A stretch of 64,000 nt of DNA from Phycisphaerales bacterium (GCA_016699835.1 CP064987.1:620001-684000); one strand, 5' to 3'. Counted from the stretch's first letter, positions 18,119 through 28,154 are shown. A program made the numbers and translations. Notes: generated from the letters alone by a model not told the origin.

Positions 18119-20101
18119 TTACTTGGTCTCGATGTCGGCGTTGTTCTGCGACGCACGCTTTGCCATCTCGGCGTCGAGCCACACGCGGAACTGGTCCTGG
18201 TCCTCGGGCCTTGGAAATATGTCTTCAACCGTGCGCGCCTTGAGCCCTTTGGCGGTCTCGGCCTTGGCGGTCTGCTCGATCTCCTGGCCGAAGATCTGCG
18301 GGATCGCGACGTAGGCATAGTGGCGAAGTTCGTCCGGCGCCCGAGCATAGACGCTCTCGGCATCGTCCAGCGGGATCGACGAGAGGAACTGGGCGAAGAG
18401 CGTCCCGGCGAGGAAGCCGAAGTCGCGGTCCATGAGTTCCATGCGCCACACGCCTCCGTTCGCGTTGGCGCGGCGGACCTGTTCTTCGAGGTAATAGCGA
18501 TGGGCCTGCTTGGCGAACTCCATCTGGGATCGGAAGCGATTGCCATCCCCGGAGAGCAGGCCCTTCACGTATGCCCCGAAGATCGAGGCCGTGACCTGCT
18601 GGATCGCGACCGCGGGAGAATCGAAGCGTGTCTCGGTCTCCTTCTGGACGAACTCGGCGATGGGGATGGAGAGTTCCTCCTTTCGCCCGAAGGTATCGTT
18701 GAGGTTCCACCACGGGTCGGTGCGGAGGCGTGTGTACCACTCGTCGGCCTGGGCGCGGTCGCCGAGCCGGTAGAGGTAGCAGACGGCGTCTCGCAGGAAG
18801 TTCTCGTAGCCAGCGGAGAGCGGGGAATAGCCGCGCGAGAGTTGGTCCACGCGGGAGCGGTCGCGCATTTCCTGAAGGACGTCGCCATAACTGCGGATGA
18901 AATACTCGTTGGGGGCGACGATGTACATGGGCACGGGCTGCTCGAGGGAGGAGAGGAAGGAGAAGTAGACATCGCCCGTGCGGAAGAGGTCCTGGAGCGA
19001 CTGGGCGACCTGGCGATCGGTGTTGATGAAGTCGAAGTCCTTGGCGTTGAGGAAGGTCGCGCGATCGTACGCGTTTTCGACGCCACGCTGGGCCCAGTAG
19101 AGGGCGTGGGCCGCGGGGTGCCGCCAGTCGATGGGCCCGTGCTTTCGCGTGTAGCGGACCATGACGTACGGGTCCATGTGGTAGTGGTCGATGAGGATCC
19201 GCTTGCGTGTGTGAGCGAGCAGTGTCCGCCAGGCTGTGGCGTATTCTGGCCTGTCGGCGAGCATGAAGAAGGCCCGCTCCCTATCACCGAGGGATGAGCG
19301 GAGCAGGTCATTGCGGCCCGACCTGGTGATCGCGGTGTAGATCTGGAACGGACGGAGCAGGCGCTGATCGGGCTTGAAGTCCGTGAAGAGCCGGGTCAGT
19401 TCATTGACGAGGTCCTGGATCTTTGGCTCTTTGGCGATGGCGTCCTCGAGCGTGTCGGGAGCGTCGGCGACCTCATTCAGCCATGTGGCGTACTGCTCGA
19501 TGACCTGTTCACGCGTGGTGTTGAGGAAGGCCTTTGCTGGCGGCTCACCCAGGACAACGGTCCACTCGATGGCGAGGCGACGCTTGTAGTAGCCATTGGA
19601 ATCGTCGGTGTATCCCTGGATTTTGTGGAGGAAGATCCAGGAGAGCTCCTTGTGGAGGAGCATGTCGTTGGGGTTCGCGGGGATGCCGCGATCGCGGAGG
19701 AGAGCGATCCCGGCGTTGACCCATTGCCAACGTTCCTCGGGGGTCTGCGTGGCGACGGAGATGTTGTACGCCATGTTCCAGGCGTGGAAGGCCCACACGC
19801 GCGGGAAGCGGGGTTGGAGTTTGGTGATGGCGTCGGAGAGTTGGATGGCCTCGTAAAACTTGCCGTCTTCCTTGAGTTGGTTGGCGCGGATCCAGAGGTA
19901 GTTGACGAAGAGTCCTCGGAAGGCGCCCATCGCGATCCCCGCGGAGACTTCCCAACTCTGGGCGTCCTCGGCACGATCGGTGTAGACGAGTTTGTAGCGG
20001 CCGGCGACGCCCGAGAGTCGAGCCGAAAGGAAGACGGAACAGACCATCGCGCCGATCATGACGGCGGTGGCGATGGTCTGGATGAGCGAGTCGCGTTTCA
20101 T
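18119..20101 (-). CDS. TPR-like membrane-anchored hypothetical protein
   Basis: A 660-residue protein of unknown function. One N-terminal membrane helix (TIATAVMIGAMVCSVFLSARL) precedes a large soluble region, probably periplasmic. Residues ~75-200 look like tetratricopeptide-type helical pairs: NQLKEDGKFYEAIQLSDAIT, FPRVWAFHAWNMAYN and WVNAGIALLRDRG. The rest is helical and Arg/Tyr-rich. It is the last gene of the operon of three SPFH proteins and an ABC ATPase/permease pair, 42 bases after the permease gene, which suggests a partner of that transporter. Confidence 0.75.
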   Translation of the reverse strand: MKRDSLIQTIATAVMIGAMVCSVFLSARLSGVAGRYKLVYTDRAEDAQSWEVSAGIAMGAFRGLFVNYLWIRANQLKEDGKFYEAIQLSDAITKLQPRFPRVWAFHAWNMAYNISVATQTPEERWQWVNAGIALLRDRGIPANPNDMLLHKELSWIFLHKIQGYTDDSNGYYKRRLAIEWTVVLGEPPAKAFLNTTREQVIEQYATWLNEVADAPDTLEDAIAKEPKIQDLVNELTRLFTDFKPDQRLLRPFQIYTAITRSGRNDLLRSSLGDRERAFFMLADRPEYATAWRTLLAHTRKRILIDHYHMDPYVMVRYTRKHGPIDWRHPAAHALYWAQRGVENAYDRATFLNAKDFDFINTDRQVAQSLQDLFRTGDVYFSFLSSLEQPVPMYIVAPNEYFIRSYGDVLQEMRDRSRVDQLSRGYSPLSAGYENFLRDAVCYLYRLGDRAQADEWYTRLRTDPWWNLNDTFGRKEELSIPIAEFVQKETETRFDSPAVAIQQVTASIFGAYVKGLLSGDGNRFRSQMEFAKQAHRYYLEEQVRRANANGGVWRMELMDRDFGFLAGTLFAQFLSSIPLDDAESVYARAPDELRHYAYVAIPQIFGQEIEQTAKAETAKGLKARTVEDIFPRPEDQDQFRVWLDAEMAKRASQNNADIETK

Positions 20102-20143
20102 GAATGGAGCATGGGATCAGGCATCGGGCATCCGGCAACAGGC

Positions 20144-22138
20144 TTAGTGGCCTGAATAGGTGGCGAGTTCGCGGCGGCTGAGGGCGAAGGATCCGATGGC
20201 AAAGAGAAGGAATGTCCACACCAGGAGCACACCCGAGCCCCACGCGAGCGACGACCAGGAGAGTTCGATCCCATCGACCAGTCTTCGCGTGGGCGAGAGA
20301 TCGGCATAGGTCCGTACCGCCCATTCGACGGCCTGGGCGATCTTGGCCACGATTGTGTTGAAGACCAGCGTCTTGCCCTCGTTCGTGGTCGTGGAGAAGT
20401 TGTCGAGAGACTGTCGGAGATACTGCCCGGACTGCGCGGTGAGGAACGTGCCGAAGGAGATCAGGCTGGCCACGGGGAAGGAGAGGAACGTCGCCGTCGC
20501 GATCCCGAGCATCGCGAGGAATCCGATCTTGATCCACAGCACGAGCATCACACGGACGAAGTTCGCCTGGAACGTGCCGACGGAATAGGTGATCTCAAGT
20601 CCGTCTTTCGGGAACGTGATGGCCTCGGGGTTCGCGACGCCGGTCTCGGTGTTGCCGTTGACGATCTGTATGGTGAGCGAGCCATCGTCGTCGATGGCGG
20701 TTGGATACAGCTGGAGGACCTGGGTCTGGGCGAGGGCGGCCTGCTTGGTGACCAGGGCCGGGCCCTTGAGAACGAACGTGACGTTGTAAAGAGCATCCGG
20801 CGAGTTCGCACCCGAGTTGATCTTGTAGCGAAGCGTGATGAGTTTGTGCCTCGCCTTGGCGTCGGCGAGCCCCTCAAAGCGATAGGTCTGGACGCCGGTC
20901 GGAGGGATGTAACGGAAGGCCGAGTTGATGCTCTTCTGGGCCTCGTCCTTGAACGCGTCGTACATCGCCTGCCTGTCGGTATCGGAGATGCTGTCAACGG
21001 CAAGGGCGGCGGTACTCGCCTGGATTTCTTCCTGCACGCGGCGTTGGATATTGTCCTCGAGTTGCTTCGGGTCGATCTCGGGCACAACCGGCTCGATGCT
21101 GCGACGCGCGGTCAGGATCTGGTTCTCGAGGACGAGTCGATCGGCGGTCGCCCGGTCGCCGTTGAGCGGGACGTACGGCGCATCGGCTCGCTCGCCCCAC
21201 GCCGGCTGGGCCCGCAGGTACTCGGTAAAGAGAAACACGGCCGACCCCGAGACCGCGAGAAGGACCGCCGCGAGGGTCATCACGCCGACCCACTTGCCCA
21301 GGACATACTTCCACGCGGCAACGGGCTTGGTCATCGTCTGCCAGATGGTCTTGTCGCGCTGCTCGAAGGCGACCGACGCCACGCAGAACACAAGGACGAG
21401 CAGGGCGATGAGCCAGAACGAGGACCCGATGGCGTACTGGATGAAGGCCTGGACTCGGTATCGCAGCGGTTGATCGGCCTCAAGGAGCCAGGGGAGCAGA
21501 GCGAGGCCGACGATGAGAAGGAACATCGCGACGAGCGAGAGTTTGAGACGAACCGACTCGGCGAGGACGTTCCGCGCGATGGCGCGAACGGGGCCTGTCC
21601 CCGAAAGCAGGAGACGGGCCGCCTGCATGAGTGCGGTGAACATCGCCGTCAGGAAGACGATCCCACCGACGATGGGCGCGGCGCCCTTGGTCGCGGGTAT
21701 GACTCGTAGCAGAAGAGCCAGCCCTCCCCCCACCACCACAAGCGCGAGGTAGGTGAGTCCCAGGCCGATCCAGATCACGACCAGCGATACGCCCGTGAGA
21801 ACGAGCACGAGCGCAGCAAAGCCGACGCTTGAAGTCCGCTGTGAAGTAATGCCTTCCCAGACTGCGGCAATCTCGGCGTCGGCGCGATGGTCGGACTCGC
21901 GAGCGTGCCGGGCCTCTTCGGTTTCGTTGGCCGGTGCGGTCGTGTCGGCGGGCGAAGACGGGGCGATGGCAGCGGGCGCATCTGGGCCACCTTCACCCGA
22001 CACTGGCGCGTTGTTCTGTACGGCGTACCACACGATGGCGACCACGGCGAGAATGACCACCACAGCCGAGGCCGCGATCTTGAATCGCGTGCCCGATTGG
22101 ATGCGGTTGATCGTGCTCGCCACGTCGCCCAGTCTCAC
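20144..22138 (-). CDS. ABC-2 type transporter permease
   Basis: A 664-residue integral membrane subunit. An N-terminal helix is followed by four to six clustered helices (for example LVLVLTGVSLVVIWIGLGLTY, LSLVAMFLLIVGLALLPWLL), a large extracytoplasmic region of ~200 residues, and two or three C-terminal helices. The segment RDKTIWQTMTKPVAAWKYVLGKWVGVM is characteristic of ABC-2 permeases with a cytoplasmic coupling helix. The start overlaps the ATPase stop by four bases (ATGA), so the two subunits are translationally coupled. The substrate is unknown. Confidence 0.85.
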   Translation of the reverse strand: MRLGDVASTINRIQSGTRFKIAASAVVVILAVVAIVWYAVQNNAPVSGEGGPDAPAAIAPSSPADTTAPANETEEARHARESDHRADAEIAAVWEGITSQRTSSVGFAALVLVLTGVSLVVIWIGLGLTYLALVVVGGGLALLLRVIPATKGAAPIVGGIVFLTAMFTALMQAARLLLSGTGPVRAIARNVLAESVRLKLSLVAMFLLIVGLALLPWLLEADQPLRYRVQAFIQYAIGSSFWLIALLVLVFCVASVAFEQRDKTIWQTMTKPVAAWKYVLGKWVGVMTLAAVLLAVSGSAVFLFTEYLRAQPAWGERADAPYVPLNGDRATADRLVLENQILTARRSIEPVVPEIDPKQLEDNIQRRVQEEIQASTAALAVDSISDTDRQAMYDAFKDEAQKSINSAFRYIPPTGVQTYRFEGLADAKARHKLITLRYKINSGANSPDALYNVTFVLKGPALVTKQAALAQTQVLQLYPTAIDDDGSLTIQIVNGNTETGVANPEAITFPKDGLEITYSVGTFQANFVRVMLVLWIKIGFLAMLGIATATFLSFPVASLISFGTFLTAQSGQYLRQSLDNFSTTTNEGKTLVFNTIVAKIAQAVEWAVRTYADLSPTRRLVDGIELSWSSLAWGSGVLLVWTFLLFAIGSFALSRRELATYSGH

Positions 22139-23409
22139 CCGTCACGCCTCCTGCCGCGGCTCTCGTCTTCTCCGGAGTCGAGAAGCGAATCGATCACGGA
22201 GCGATCGATGTCGTCCTTGGGCTTTGGCGTGGGCTTGGACGAGTGGGGCGTGGGCGATGGAGTCGGGGCGGCTTTGGACGCGGACGGTTCCTCGTAGGCG
22301 TCGAGGAGCGCGTCGATCGCCTTGTCCATCTCGGCCTCGGGCGCAACTGGTGCCGGCGCGTCGACGACAGTCCTGACTGGTTCCGTCGGCTCCTCGCTGA
22401 CGAGTTTCTCGATGAGACTCTCGCCCTCGGGCGCGTCGCCCTTGAGGAACGCCGCGGTCTGACCGCCGGATTGGGCGCCGGAAGTTGAGAGTTGCTCCTG
22501 GCGGGCGCGTTCGACGATGTCGAGGAAGAGTTCCTCGAGGCGTTGGCGTGGGCGTGAGACGCGGAGGATCGATCGCTCGCCGTGTGAGCGATTGCGGACG
22601 ACACGGTCGATCTCCGAGACGGTGTCATCATCGAGTGGCTCGGTCTCGATGGACATCCGCGTGCGGCTGGCGAGAAGATCTTCGCACGTGCCCTCGGCAC
22701 GCTTCTGCCCGCCATACAGGATGCTCATGCGATCGACGCAATCCTCGACATCCGCGAGGAGGTGGCTGCAGAGGAGAATCGTCTTGCCGCGGCGCCCGAG
22801 GTCGACGATTAGATCCTTCACCTGCTTCGTGCCCAAGGGATCCAGCCCGGTCGTCGGCTCGTCGAGGATGAGGAACTCGGGATCGTTGATGAGCGCCTGG
22901 GCGATGCCGATGCGGCGCTGCATGCCCTTGGAGTACTCACGAACGGCTCGGAACTGGGCGCCCGCCAGCCCGATCATGTCGAGGAGTTCGTCGATGCGTC
23001 GCCGACGCGTCGCGTGGTCGAGTTCGAAGAGTTTGCCGTAGTAATCGAGCGTCTCGCGGGCGTTGAGGAAGCCGTAGAGATACGACTCTTCGGGGAGGTA
23101 CCCGATGCGGCGCTTGATGGAGACCTCGGTGGGCGGCTTGCCGAAGACCGCAACGCGGCCCGAGGTTGGGCGGAGCAGCCCGAGGATCATTTTGATCGTG
23201 GTGCTCTTGCCCGAGCCGTTGGGCCCGAGCAGGCCGAAGATCTCGCCGCGTCGGATCTCGAAGGTGAGCGAGTCCACCGCCCGGGCACGATCACGAAGCC
23301 AGAAGTCCTTGAAGACCTTGGTGAGTCGCTGGCACACGACGACCGGCTCCCCCGAACGGGTCGGCTCAGACTTGGCGTCGTGCGCGGCGTGTGGCTGGCT
23401 CTCGGGCAT
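22135..23409 (-). CDS. ABC transporter ATP-binding protein with C-terminal extension
   Basis: A cytoplasmic ABC ATPase of 424 residues. It has Walker A GPNGSGKST at 62-70, the Q-loop region near GYLPEESY, the signature variant YSKGMQRR at ~159-166, Walker B FLILDEPTTGLDP at ~179-191, and the switch His in CSHLLADVED. Beyond ~residue 310 there is an unusual extension of about 110 residues, Pro/Ala-rich with two copies of an IDALLD/IDSLLD-like acidic motif. It could be a docking tail. It is coupled by a four-base overlap to the permease gene and lies 43 bases after an SPFH gene. Confidence 0.93.
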   Translation of the reverse strand: MPESQPHAAHDAKSEPTRSGEPVVVCQRLTKVFKDFWLRDRARAVDSLTFEIRRGEIFGLLGPNGSGKSTTIKMILGLLRPTSGRVAVFGKPPTEVSIKRRIGYLPEESYLYGFLNARETLDYYGKLFELDHATRRRRIDELLDMIGLAGAQFRAVREYSKGMQRRIGIAQALINDPEFLILDEPTTGLDPLGTKQVKDLIVDLGRRGKTILLCSHLLADVEDCVDRMSILYGGQKRAEGTCEDLLASRTRMSIETEPLDDDTVSEIDRVVRNRSHGERSILRVSRPRQRLEELFLDIVERARQEQLSTSGAQSGGQTAAFLKGDAPEGESLIEKLVSEEPTEPVRTVVDAPAPVAPEAEMDKAIDALLDAYEEPSASKAAPTPSPTPHSSKPTPKPKDDIDRSVIDSLLDSGEDESRGRRRDG

Positions 23410-23452
23410 GGGTGTAGTCCGTCGTGTGGATCGCGTGTCGTTCCTGGCTTGG

Positions 23453-24898
23453 CTACTGCGGCGCGGTGAGGGCGGACGTGTCCGTCTTGAAGCGGGCGTC
23501 GTTCAGCTCGCGGAGGCGTTCCTTCTCTGAATCGGCATTCTGACGCTGGTTCCGGGCGATCTCGGCGGCTCGCGTGATCTGCGGATCGCGATTGAGACGC
23601 AAGACCATCGTGTCGGTCGATGGCGGGAGCATGAACATCTGCACGGTGTCGCGTGCGAGGAACTCGCGTAGGCCCGACGACCACTCTCGCTGGATCATGA
23701 GCGACGGGTTGGCCTTGAACTGCTCGACCTTCGCATTGAAGAGTTCGAGATCGGCGCGGCGCTTCGAGGTGATCTCGGTCCGATACTGCTCGGCATCGAC
23801 GAGCGTCTTGGAGACCTCGCCGCCGATCGAGGCGTTCACGGTGCTGCCGTTGAGTTCCACGGGCGTGCCATCGAAGATCGAGAAGATGGTCGCGAGGGCG
23901 GCGTCGGCGACTTTGTCACCCTTGGGAAGGGCCTGCTCATAGTTCTCGATAGCGGCGATGATGGGCGAGTTGGTCGTCGTGCCGTTCTCGTTGATGCGCG
24001 GGAGCGCGATCTCGCCCGCGACCGCAGAGAGCGTGCGTGTCGCCTCACCCCGCGCGGTGACAATCGCCCGCTCGGAATCGGCTTCGGCCTTGAGCGACTT
24101 CGCGAAGTCGTCTTTCAGCGTTGCAGGAGCGGCCGGATCGATCACTTGCACCGCATCGATGGTGATGCCCGTCTCCATGTCGCGGAGCATGTCGTTGGCG
24201 AGTTCGCGCGCGCGGAGCGCGACCGTCCCGACGGAACCATCACCCGGGCGGAGCAGGTCATCGATCGTGACCTCGGCCACCGCGTGGACCGCGCCGCGTC
24301 GGATCGCGAGTTCCACCAGGTTCGTCGCTTCGCTGTCGCTGAGCACCGTTCGAGAGTACTCGGCCGCGCCCACGCGGCGATACGTCGCATTGAGTTTCGC
24401 GTGCACGATGCTCCCATCGCCCGTCAGCAGGAACCCCGACTCGTTTGTCGGCTTGATCATTCCCGAGGAGGCACCGTTGGCATCAGGCCAAAAGACCCTG
24501 TCCACCGAAACGGACTCGGATTTTCCCGAAGGAACCGTGACCATCTCGCCGAAGGGGAAGGGGTAGTTCGCATAGAACCCTGGCCCAAGATTCGCGTCGC
24601 TGATTTTGCCGAAGACGAGTCGCACGGCCTGCTGCCCCTCGCTCACGGTCTTGAAGCCGCTCGCGAGGTACAGCACAAAGAGCACAACCATCGCGACCTG
24701 GAGTAGGACGTACGTGATGTTGAGGGCCTCGGCGAGCGACTTGTTCGCCGGGTCCAGGAGAGATGCGTCGGTCGCCGCAGTTTCGACAGGCTGACCGTCG
24801 CGAAGCGTGACCGAGGCGGCGCGGCGGGCGGGCACGCCACCCCCACCACTGTCATCAGCGTCCGCCTGACGAATCGGGCCGAGCAACCAGAAACTCAT
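23453..24898 (-). CDS. SPFH/band 7 protein, HflK-like (third of three)
   Basis: A 481-residue membrane protein. A polar N-terminus of ~60 residues is followed by one membrane helix (residues ~61-80) and then the SPFH domain beginning VSEGQQAVRLVFGKI, GPGFYANYPFPFGEM. A long helical C-terminal half follows, with LKAEADSERAIVTARGEA typical of HflK/stomatin coiled coils. HflK and HflC form membrane cages around FtsH; whether that is the role here is unknown, as no ftsH is nearby. Its ATG overlaps the preceding HflC-like stop by four bases. Confidence 0.85.
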   Translation of the reverse strand: MSFWLLGPIRQADADDSGGGGVPARRAASVTLRDGQPVETAATDASLLDPANKSLAEALNITYVLLQVAMVVLFVLYLASGFKTVSEGQQAVRLVFGKISDANLGPGFYANYPFPFGEMVTVPSGKSESVSVDRVFWPDANGASSGMIKPTNESGFLLTGDGSIVHAKLNATYRRVGAAEYSRTVLSDSEATNLVELAIRRGAVHAVAEVTIDDLLRPGDGSVGTVALRARELANDMLRDMETGITIDAVQVIDPAAPATLKDDFAKSLKAEADSERAIVTARGEATRTLSAVAGEIALPRINENGTTTNSPIIAAIENYEQALPKGDKVADAALATIFSIFDGTPVELNGSTVNASIGGEVSKTLVDAEQYRTEITSKRRADLELFNAKVEQFKANPSLMIQREWSSGLREFLARDTVQMFMLPPSTDTMVLRLNRDPQITRAAEIARNQRQNADSEKERLRELNDARFKTDTSALTAPQ

Positions 24899-26049
24899 CG
24901 GCTGCTCTCCGTGTTCAAGGGTTGCGACTCCGGCGAGGCGGACGCGACGCGGCCTGGATCGCGGCCAAAGACCTCCTCACGCAACCAGCGGCCGGTCGAA
25001 GAGTCGGACGACTTCCCACCGTTGCGAATGCGCGACATAGCGTCAGGTGCGATGAGTTCCAACCCGGGCATGGACGAGGGGAGCACGAGCGTGGTGCGGG
25101 CGCTCACCATCTCACGCATGATGCGGATGTTCTCCAGAAAGGCCGCGAGATCGGCATTCTCATTCATCCGCGCGAGGAAGGGTGCGGACTCCTCGTCGCC
25201 ACGCTTGCGGATCGTCTGGGCGTACAACTCGGCGAAGTCGCGGATGCGCTTGGCATCGCTCTCGGCCCGAGAGCGGATCGCCTGGGCCTGGGCCTCGCCC
25301 CGGCTCTGGATCTCCTGAGCACGACGCGCCCGCTCGGCCTTCATCGCCTCGAGCACGCCCGGCGTCACGCTCTCGGGGAGCACGATGCGGCTGATGCCCA
25401 CGGCGACGGCCTCGATGCCGTAGTCATCCATGGAGAGGTCGCTTTTGTCCGACGCCGCGCGGAAGGCCTGCAGGATTTCCGCCTCGAGTTCGGGGAGTTT
25501 CGATGCGCCGGGGGTCGCGGCGAAGAGTTCATTCATGCGATACTTCGAGACCCGAGCCATCGCGGCCCGGAGGCTTGACTCGAGCACACGCTGGGCCGCG
25601 GCGTACTGCTCGGCCGCGATGCCGCCCGCATTGCTGAAGCGCTGGAAGAACTTGAGCGGATCGGCGACGCGCCAGGTGCAGAATCCCTCGACGGTGATCT
25701 GGCGGCTGTCGGCGGTCTGCTGTGTCTCGAGTTTCACCGAGAGCGGGCGCAGTCGCGTGTCGTACGTCGTCACCGCCTGGATCGGGTAGGGCCACTTCAG
25801 GTGAAGTCCCGCATCGCGCTTGACGGCATGGTCCCCGGCCTTGCCGAACGTTGTCAGCACCGCGGCCTCGGTGAAGCGCACCTGGTACGTGGTCGTGAAG
25901 AGCAGAAGCGCCCCGAGGAAGACCAGGGCCACAATCATCATGAGCAGTCGTCGCACCGATTCGTCTCCTGCAATTCCGGCGTCTGTGGGCCGGTCCAAAG
26001 TCATTCGTTTCGTGTTCCGTGTGTTCGTTCGAGAGTGACGAGGCGTCAT
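24895..26049 (-). CDS. SPFH/band 7 protein, HflC-like (second of three)
   Basis: A 384-residue protein with one N-terminal membrane helix (LLMMIVALVFLGALLLFTTTY) and an SPFH domain: VRFTEAAVLTTFGKA, GLHLKWPYPIQAVTTYDTRL, FCTWRVADPLKFFQRF. The helical segment with ERARRAQEIQSRGEAQAQAIR is characteristic of HflC. ATG 26049 overlaps the upstream stop by four bases (ATGA). An internal ATG 26004 (MTLDRPTDAG) would give 369 residues and is also plausible. It probably hetero-oligomerises with one or both neighbouring SPFH proteins. Confidence 0.87.
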   Translation of the reverse strand: MTPRHSRTNTRNTKRMTLDRPTDAGIAGDESVRRLLMMIVALVFLGALLLFTTTYQVRFTEAAVLTTFGKAGDHAVKRDAGLHLKWPYPIQAVTTYDTRLRPLSVKLETQQTADSRQITVEGFCTWRVADPLKFFQRFSNAGGIAAEQYAAAQRVLESSLRAAMARVSKYRMNELFAATPGASKLPELEAEILQAFRAASDKSDLSMDDYGIEAVAVGISRIVLPESVTPGVLEAMKAERARRAQEIQSRGEAQAQAIRSRAESDAKRIRDFAELYAQTIRKRGDEESAPFLARMNENADLAAFLENIRIMREMVSARTTLVLPSSMPGLELIAPDAMSRIRNGGKSSDSSTGRWLREEVFGRDPGRVASASPESQPLNTESSR

Positions 26050-28154
26050 TCCTTCTTGGGTTTGAAGATCTCGGCTCCGGTGTCGATGTCCTCGAGTCCG
26101 ACATCGATGCGAAGGTCCGAAACCCGATCGTCCACGATGTAGAGCCTCACATTCTTGAGCGAGTCGCGGAGCGTGTCGGCGTACATCGAGGCGCGGAAGA
26201 CGGTGGGCGAGGCGTTGTACGCGAGCAACTGCCCGGCGTATCGCTCGGCCCGGCCACGAAGGTCCATGTAGCGCGTCCAACGCGTGGCCTTCGCCTCGGC
26301 GATCGTCACCGCGGCGTTCCCCCCCGCGGCGTCGAGAAGGCGGTTCATCTCCGATTCGAGTTCCATGGTCCGAGCGTTGGGCTTATCGGCGCTCGCCGAA
26401 GATCGAAGGCCCTTGAGCTGGTCGGCGATCTTCACGATCGACTCGGCCTGCTCCACCGAACCCGCGGCATCGGTGAGTTCCTTCACATGGTCCGCCCGAG
26501 CCGTCGTGAGCAACGCCTGGGTCTTCTGGTCCGCTTCGACGACCTTCTCGAAACTGGCGGCCACGTCGGACTGCTTGGGCGGGTGCACACCGGTGATCGA
26601 GCACATGACGACTTTCACGCCGGCGCCGCGGGGTTTGCCCGTGGAATCGGGATTGAGTTGATCGAAGGCGGCCGAGATCCGCGACTTGAGCTCGTTGGAG
26701 ATCGTGGCCCGTCCATCGCCGAGCACCTCGTCGAGCGTGGCGGTGTGGAGATACTGGAGCACCTCGCGCTGGGCGACATACCGGAGGAGTTGCTCGCGCT
26801 GCTCGGGCGGAGCGAGTTCATCAAAGAGCGAGACGTTTTCGACGACATATTTGAGCGGGATCTCGACGGAGACGAGGGACATGCCTGCCATGCCGTCGCG
26901 TCCGAACGTGACCTCACCGGAAGAACGGACGATCTGGAGCACCTCGACGCCGAGATGGTCGTTGGTCCAGAGGATCGGCTCTCCCTTGTTCGCCGGCGGG
27001 TCCGATCCAAGTTGCGTCTGGCGGATTCCCGTGACGGTCCGGTCTCGGAGGAGCATCGCGTCTGAGGACGAGGATTTCTCGAAGAACTCGGGGACGTAGA
27101 CACGATCGATCGGCCAGGGCATCTTGACGTGCAGGCCGGGCGTGACGTTCTCCTGCACCACGCGTCCGAACCTCAGGATCGTGGCTCGCTGGTGAGGCTG
27201 GATGACCACGAGCGAGGAGAGCAGCCACATCGTGAGCAAGCCCACTACCACGAGCGGCGCGAGCGACTTCACCAGCAACTGGTAGAACCACCCCGACGTG
27301 ACGTCGAAACCGAGTTGATAGTTGATCGCGTCGCTGATGGACTGGGCGATGCGATCCGGGGCCGCGACGAATCCGAGCACGCGCGACCCGAAGGCGGGCA
27401 TCGCGACATCGCCGACCTTCCGCGGGCGATACACATCCAGGAGGACATTGAGGAAGACCTCGATGCCCAGGATTCCCACGACGACGGCGAAACCCACGAC
27501 CACAATCTTCAGCCATGCGTCCTCGGTCGACGTGATCAGATCGATGAACTGCGAGATGGCAAGGACCAGCGCGAGAACCGACGCCCCGGCAGTGAACGCC
27601 GCACCGGCACGAAGGTTCGCCCAGAACTCCTGCTTGGCCATCCCGGAGGCGTATCGAGCGAAGACGAATCCGATGCCCGAGACCGCAAGCCCAAGACCAA
27701 GCCCCCACTCCTTGTGACGAGATGTTGTGAACGTGATCGTGCCCGTCTCCGAGAAGACGCCGAGCGACGAGAGCCGCCACCAGGCGACCCCGAGCAAGGC
27801 CACGCCAATAACGACGCTGATCGTGGGCGAGAACACTTTGTAGAGGCTCTTCAGCCGCTTCTGGGCCACCCTGAACTCGGACGCCCCGCCAAAGATCGTT
27901 GACGATTCCTCGGCGGCGGCGAGGGCGTCGGCCTCGATCGACTCGATCCGCTCGCGCCGGTGCTGGTCATACAGGATCGTGAGGGCCAGCCAGCCAACGG
28001 CACCCAGGAGCATGTACAGGGCGAGCGTCATCGCCGCGTGGTCGGCGCTCAGACGCGCATAGATCAACATCGCGCCGCCCATCACGACATGGAGCACCAG
28101 GCCCATGACGCTGACGTTGGCGGCACGCTTGTATGTGAGATAGTCTGCCCGCAT
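26046..28154 (-). CDS. Large polytopic SPFH/band 7 protein, HflK-like (first of three)
   Basis: This 702-residue protein is unusual for the family. Six or so membrane helices fill the first ~270 residues (for example VMGLVLHVVMGGAMLIY, VVIGVALLGVAWWRL, IVVVGFAVVVGILGIEVFL). The canonical HflK-like helix LAPLVVVGLLTMWLLSSLVVI follows, with an SPFH domain (QPHQRATILRFGRVV, GLHVKMPWPIDRVYVPEF) and a long coiled-coil region containing KVVEADQKTQALLTTARADH. ATG 28154 has AGGA seven bases upstream, which rules out longer starts. It is the first gene of the six-gene operon; the extra helices may form the interface to the ABC permease. Confidence 0.85.
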   Translation of the reverse strand: MRADYLTYKRAANVSVMGLVLHVVMGGAMLIYARLSADHAAMTLALYMLLGAVGWLALTILYDQHRRERIESIEADALAAAEESSTIFGGASEFRVAQKRLKSLYKVFSPTISVVIGVALLGVAWWRLSSLGVFSETGTITFTTSRHKEWGLGLGLAVSGIGFVFARYASGMAKQEFWANLRAGAAFTAGASVLALVLAISQFIDLITSTEDAWLKIVVVGFAVVVGILGIEVFLNVLLDVYRPRKVGDVAMPAFGSRVLGFVAAPDRIAQSISDAINYQLGFDVTSGWFYQLLVKSLAPLVVVGLLTMWLLSSLVVIQPHQRATILRFGRVVQENVTPGLHVKMPWPIDRVYVPEFFEKSSSSDAMLLRDRTVTGIRQTQLGSDPPANKGEPILWTNDHLGVEVLQIVRSSGEVTFGRDGMAGMSLVSVEIPLKYVVENVSLFDELAPPEQREQLLRYVAQREVLQYLHTATLDEVLGDGRATISNELKSRISAAFDQLNPDSTGKPRGAGVKVVMCSITGVHPPKQSDVAASFEKVVEADQKTQALLTTARADHVKELTDAAGSVEQAESIVKIADQLKGLRSSASADKPNARTMELESEMNRLLDAAGGNAAVTIAEAKATRWTRYMDLRGRAERYAGQLLAYNASPTVFRASMYADTLRDSLKNVRLYIVDDRVSDLRIDVGLEDIDTGAEIFKPKKE

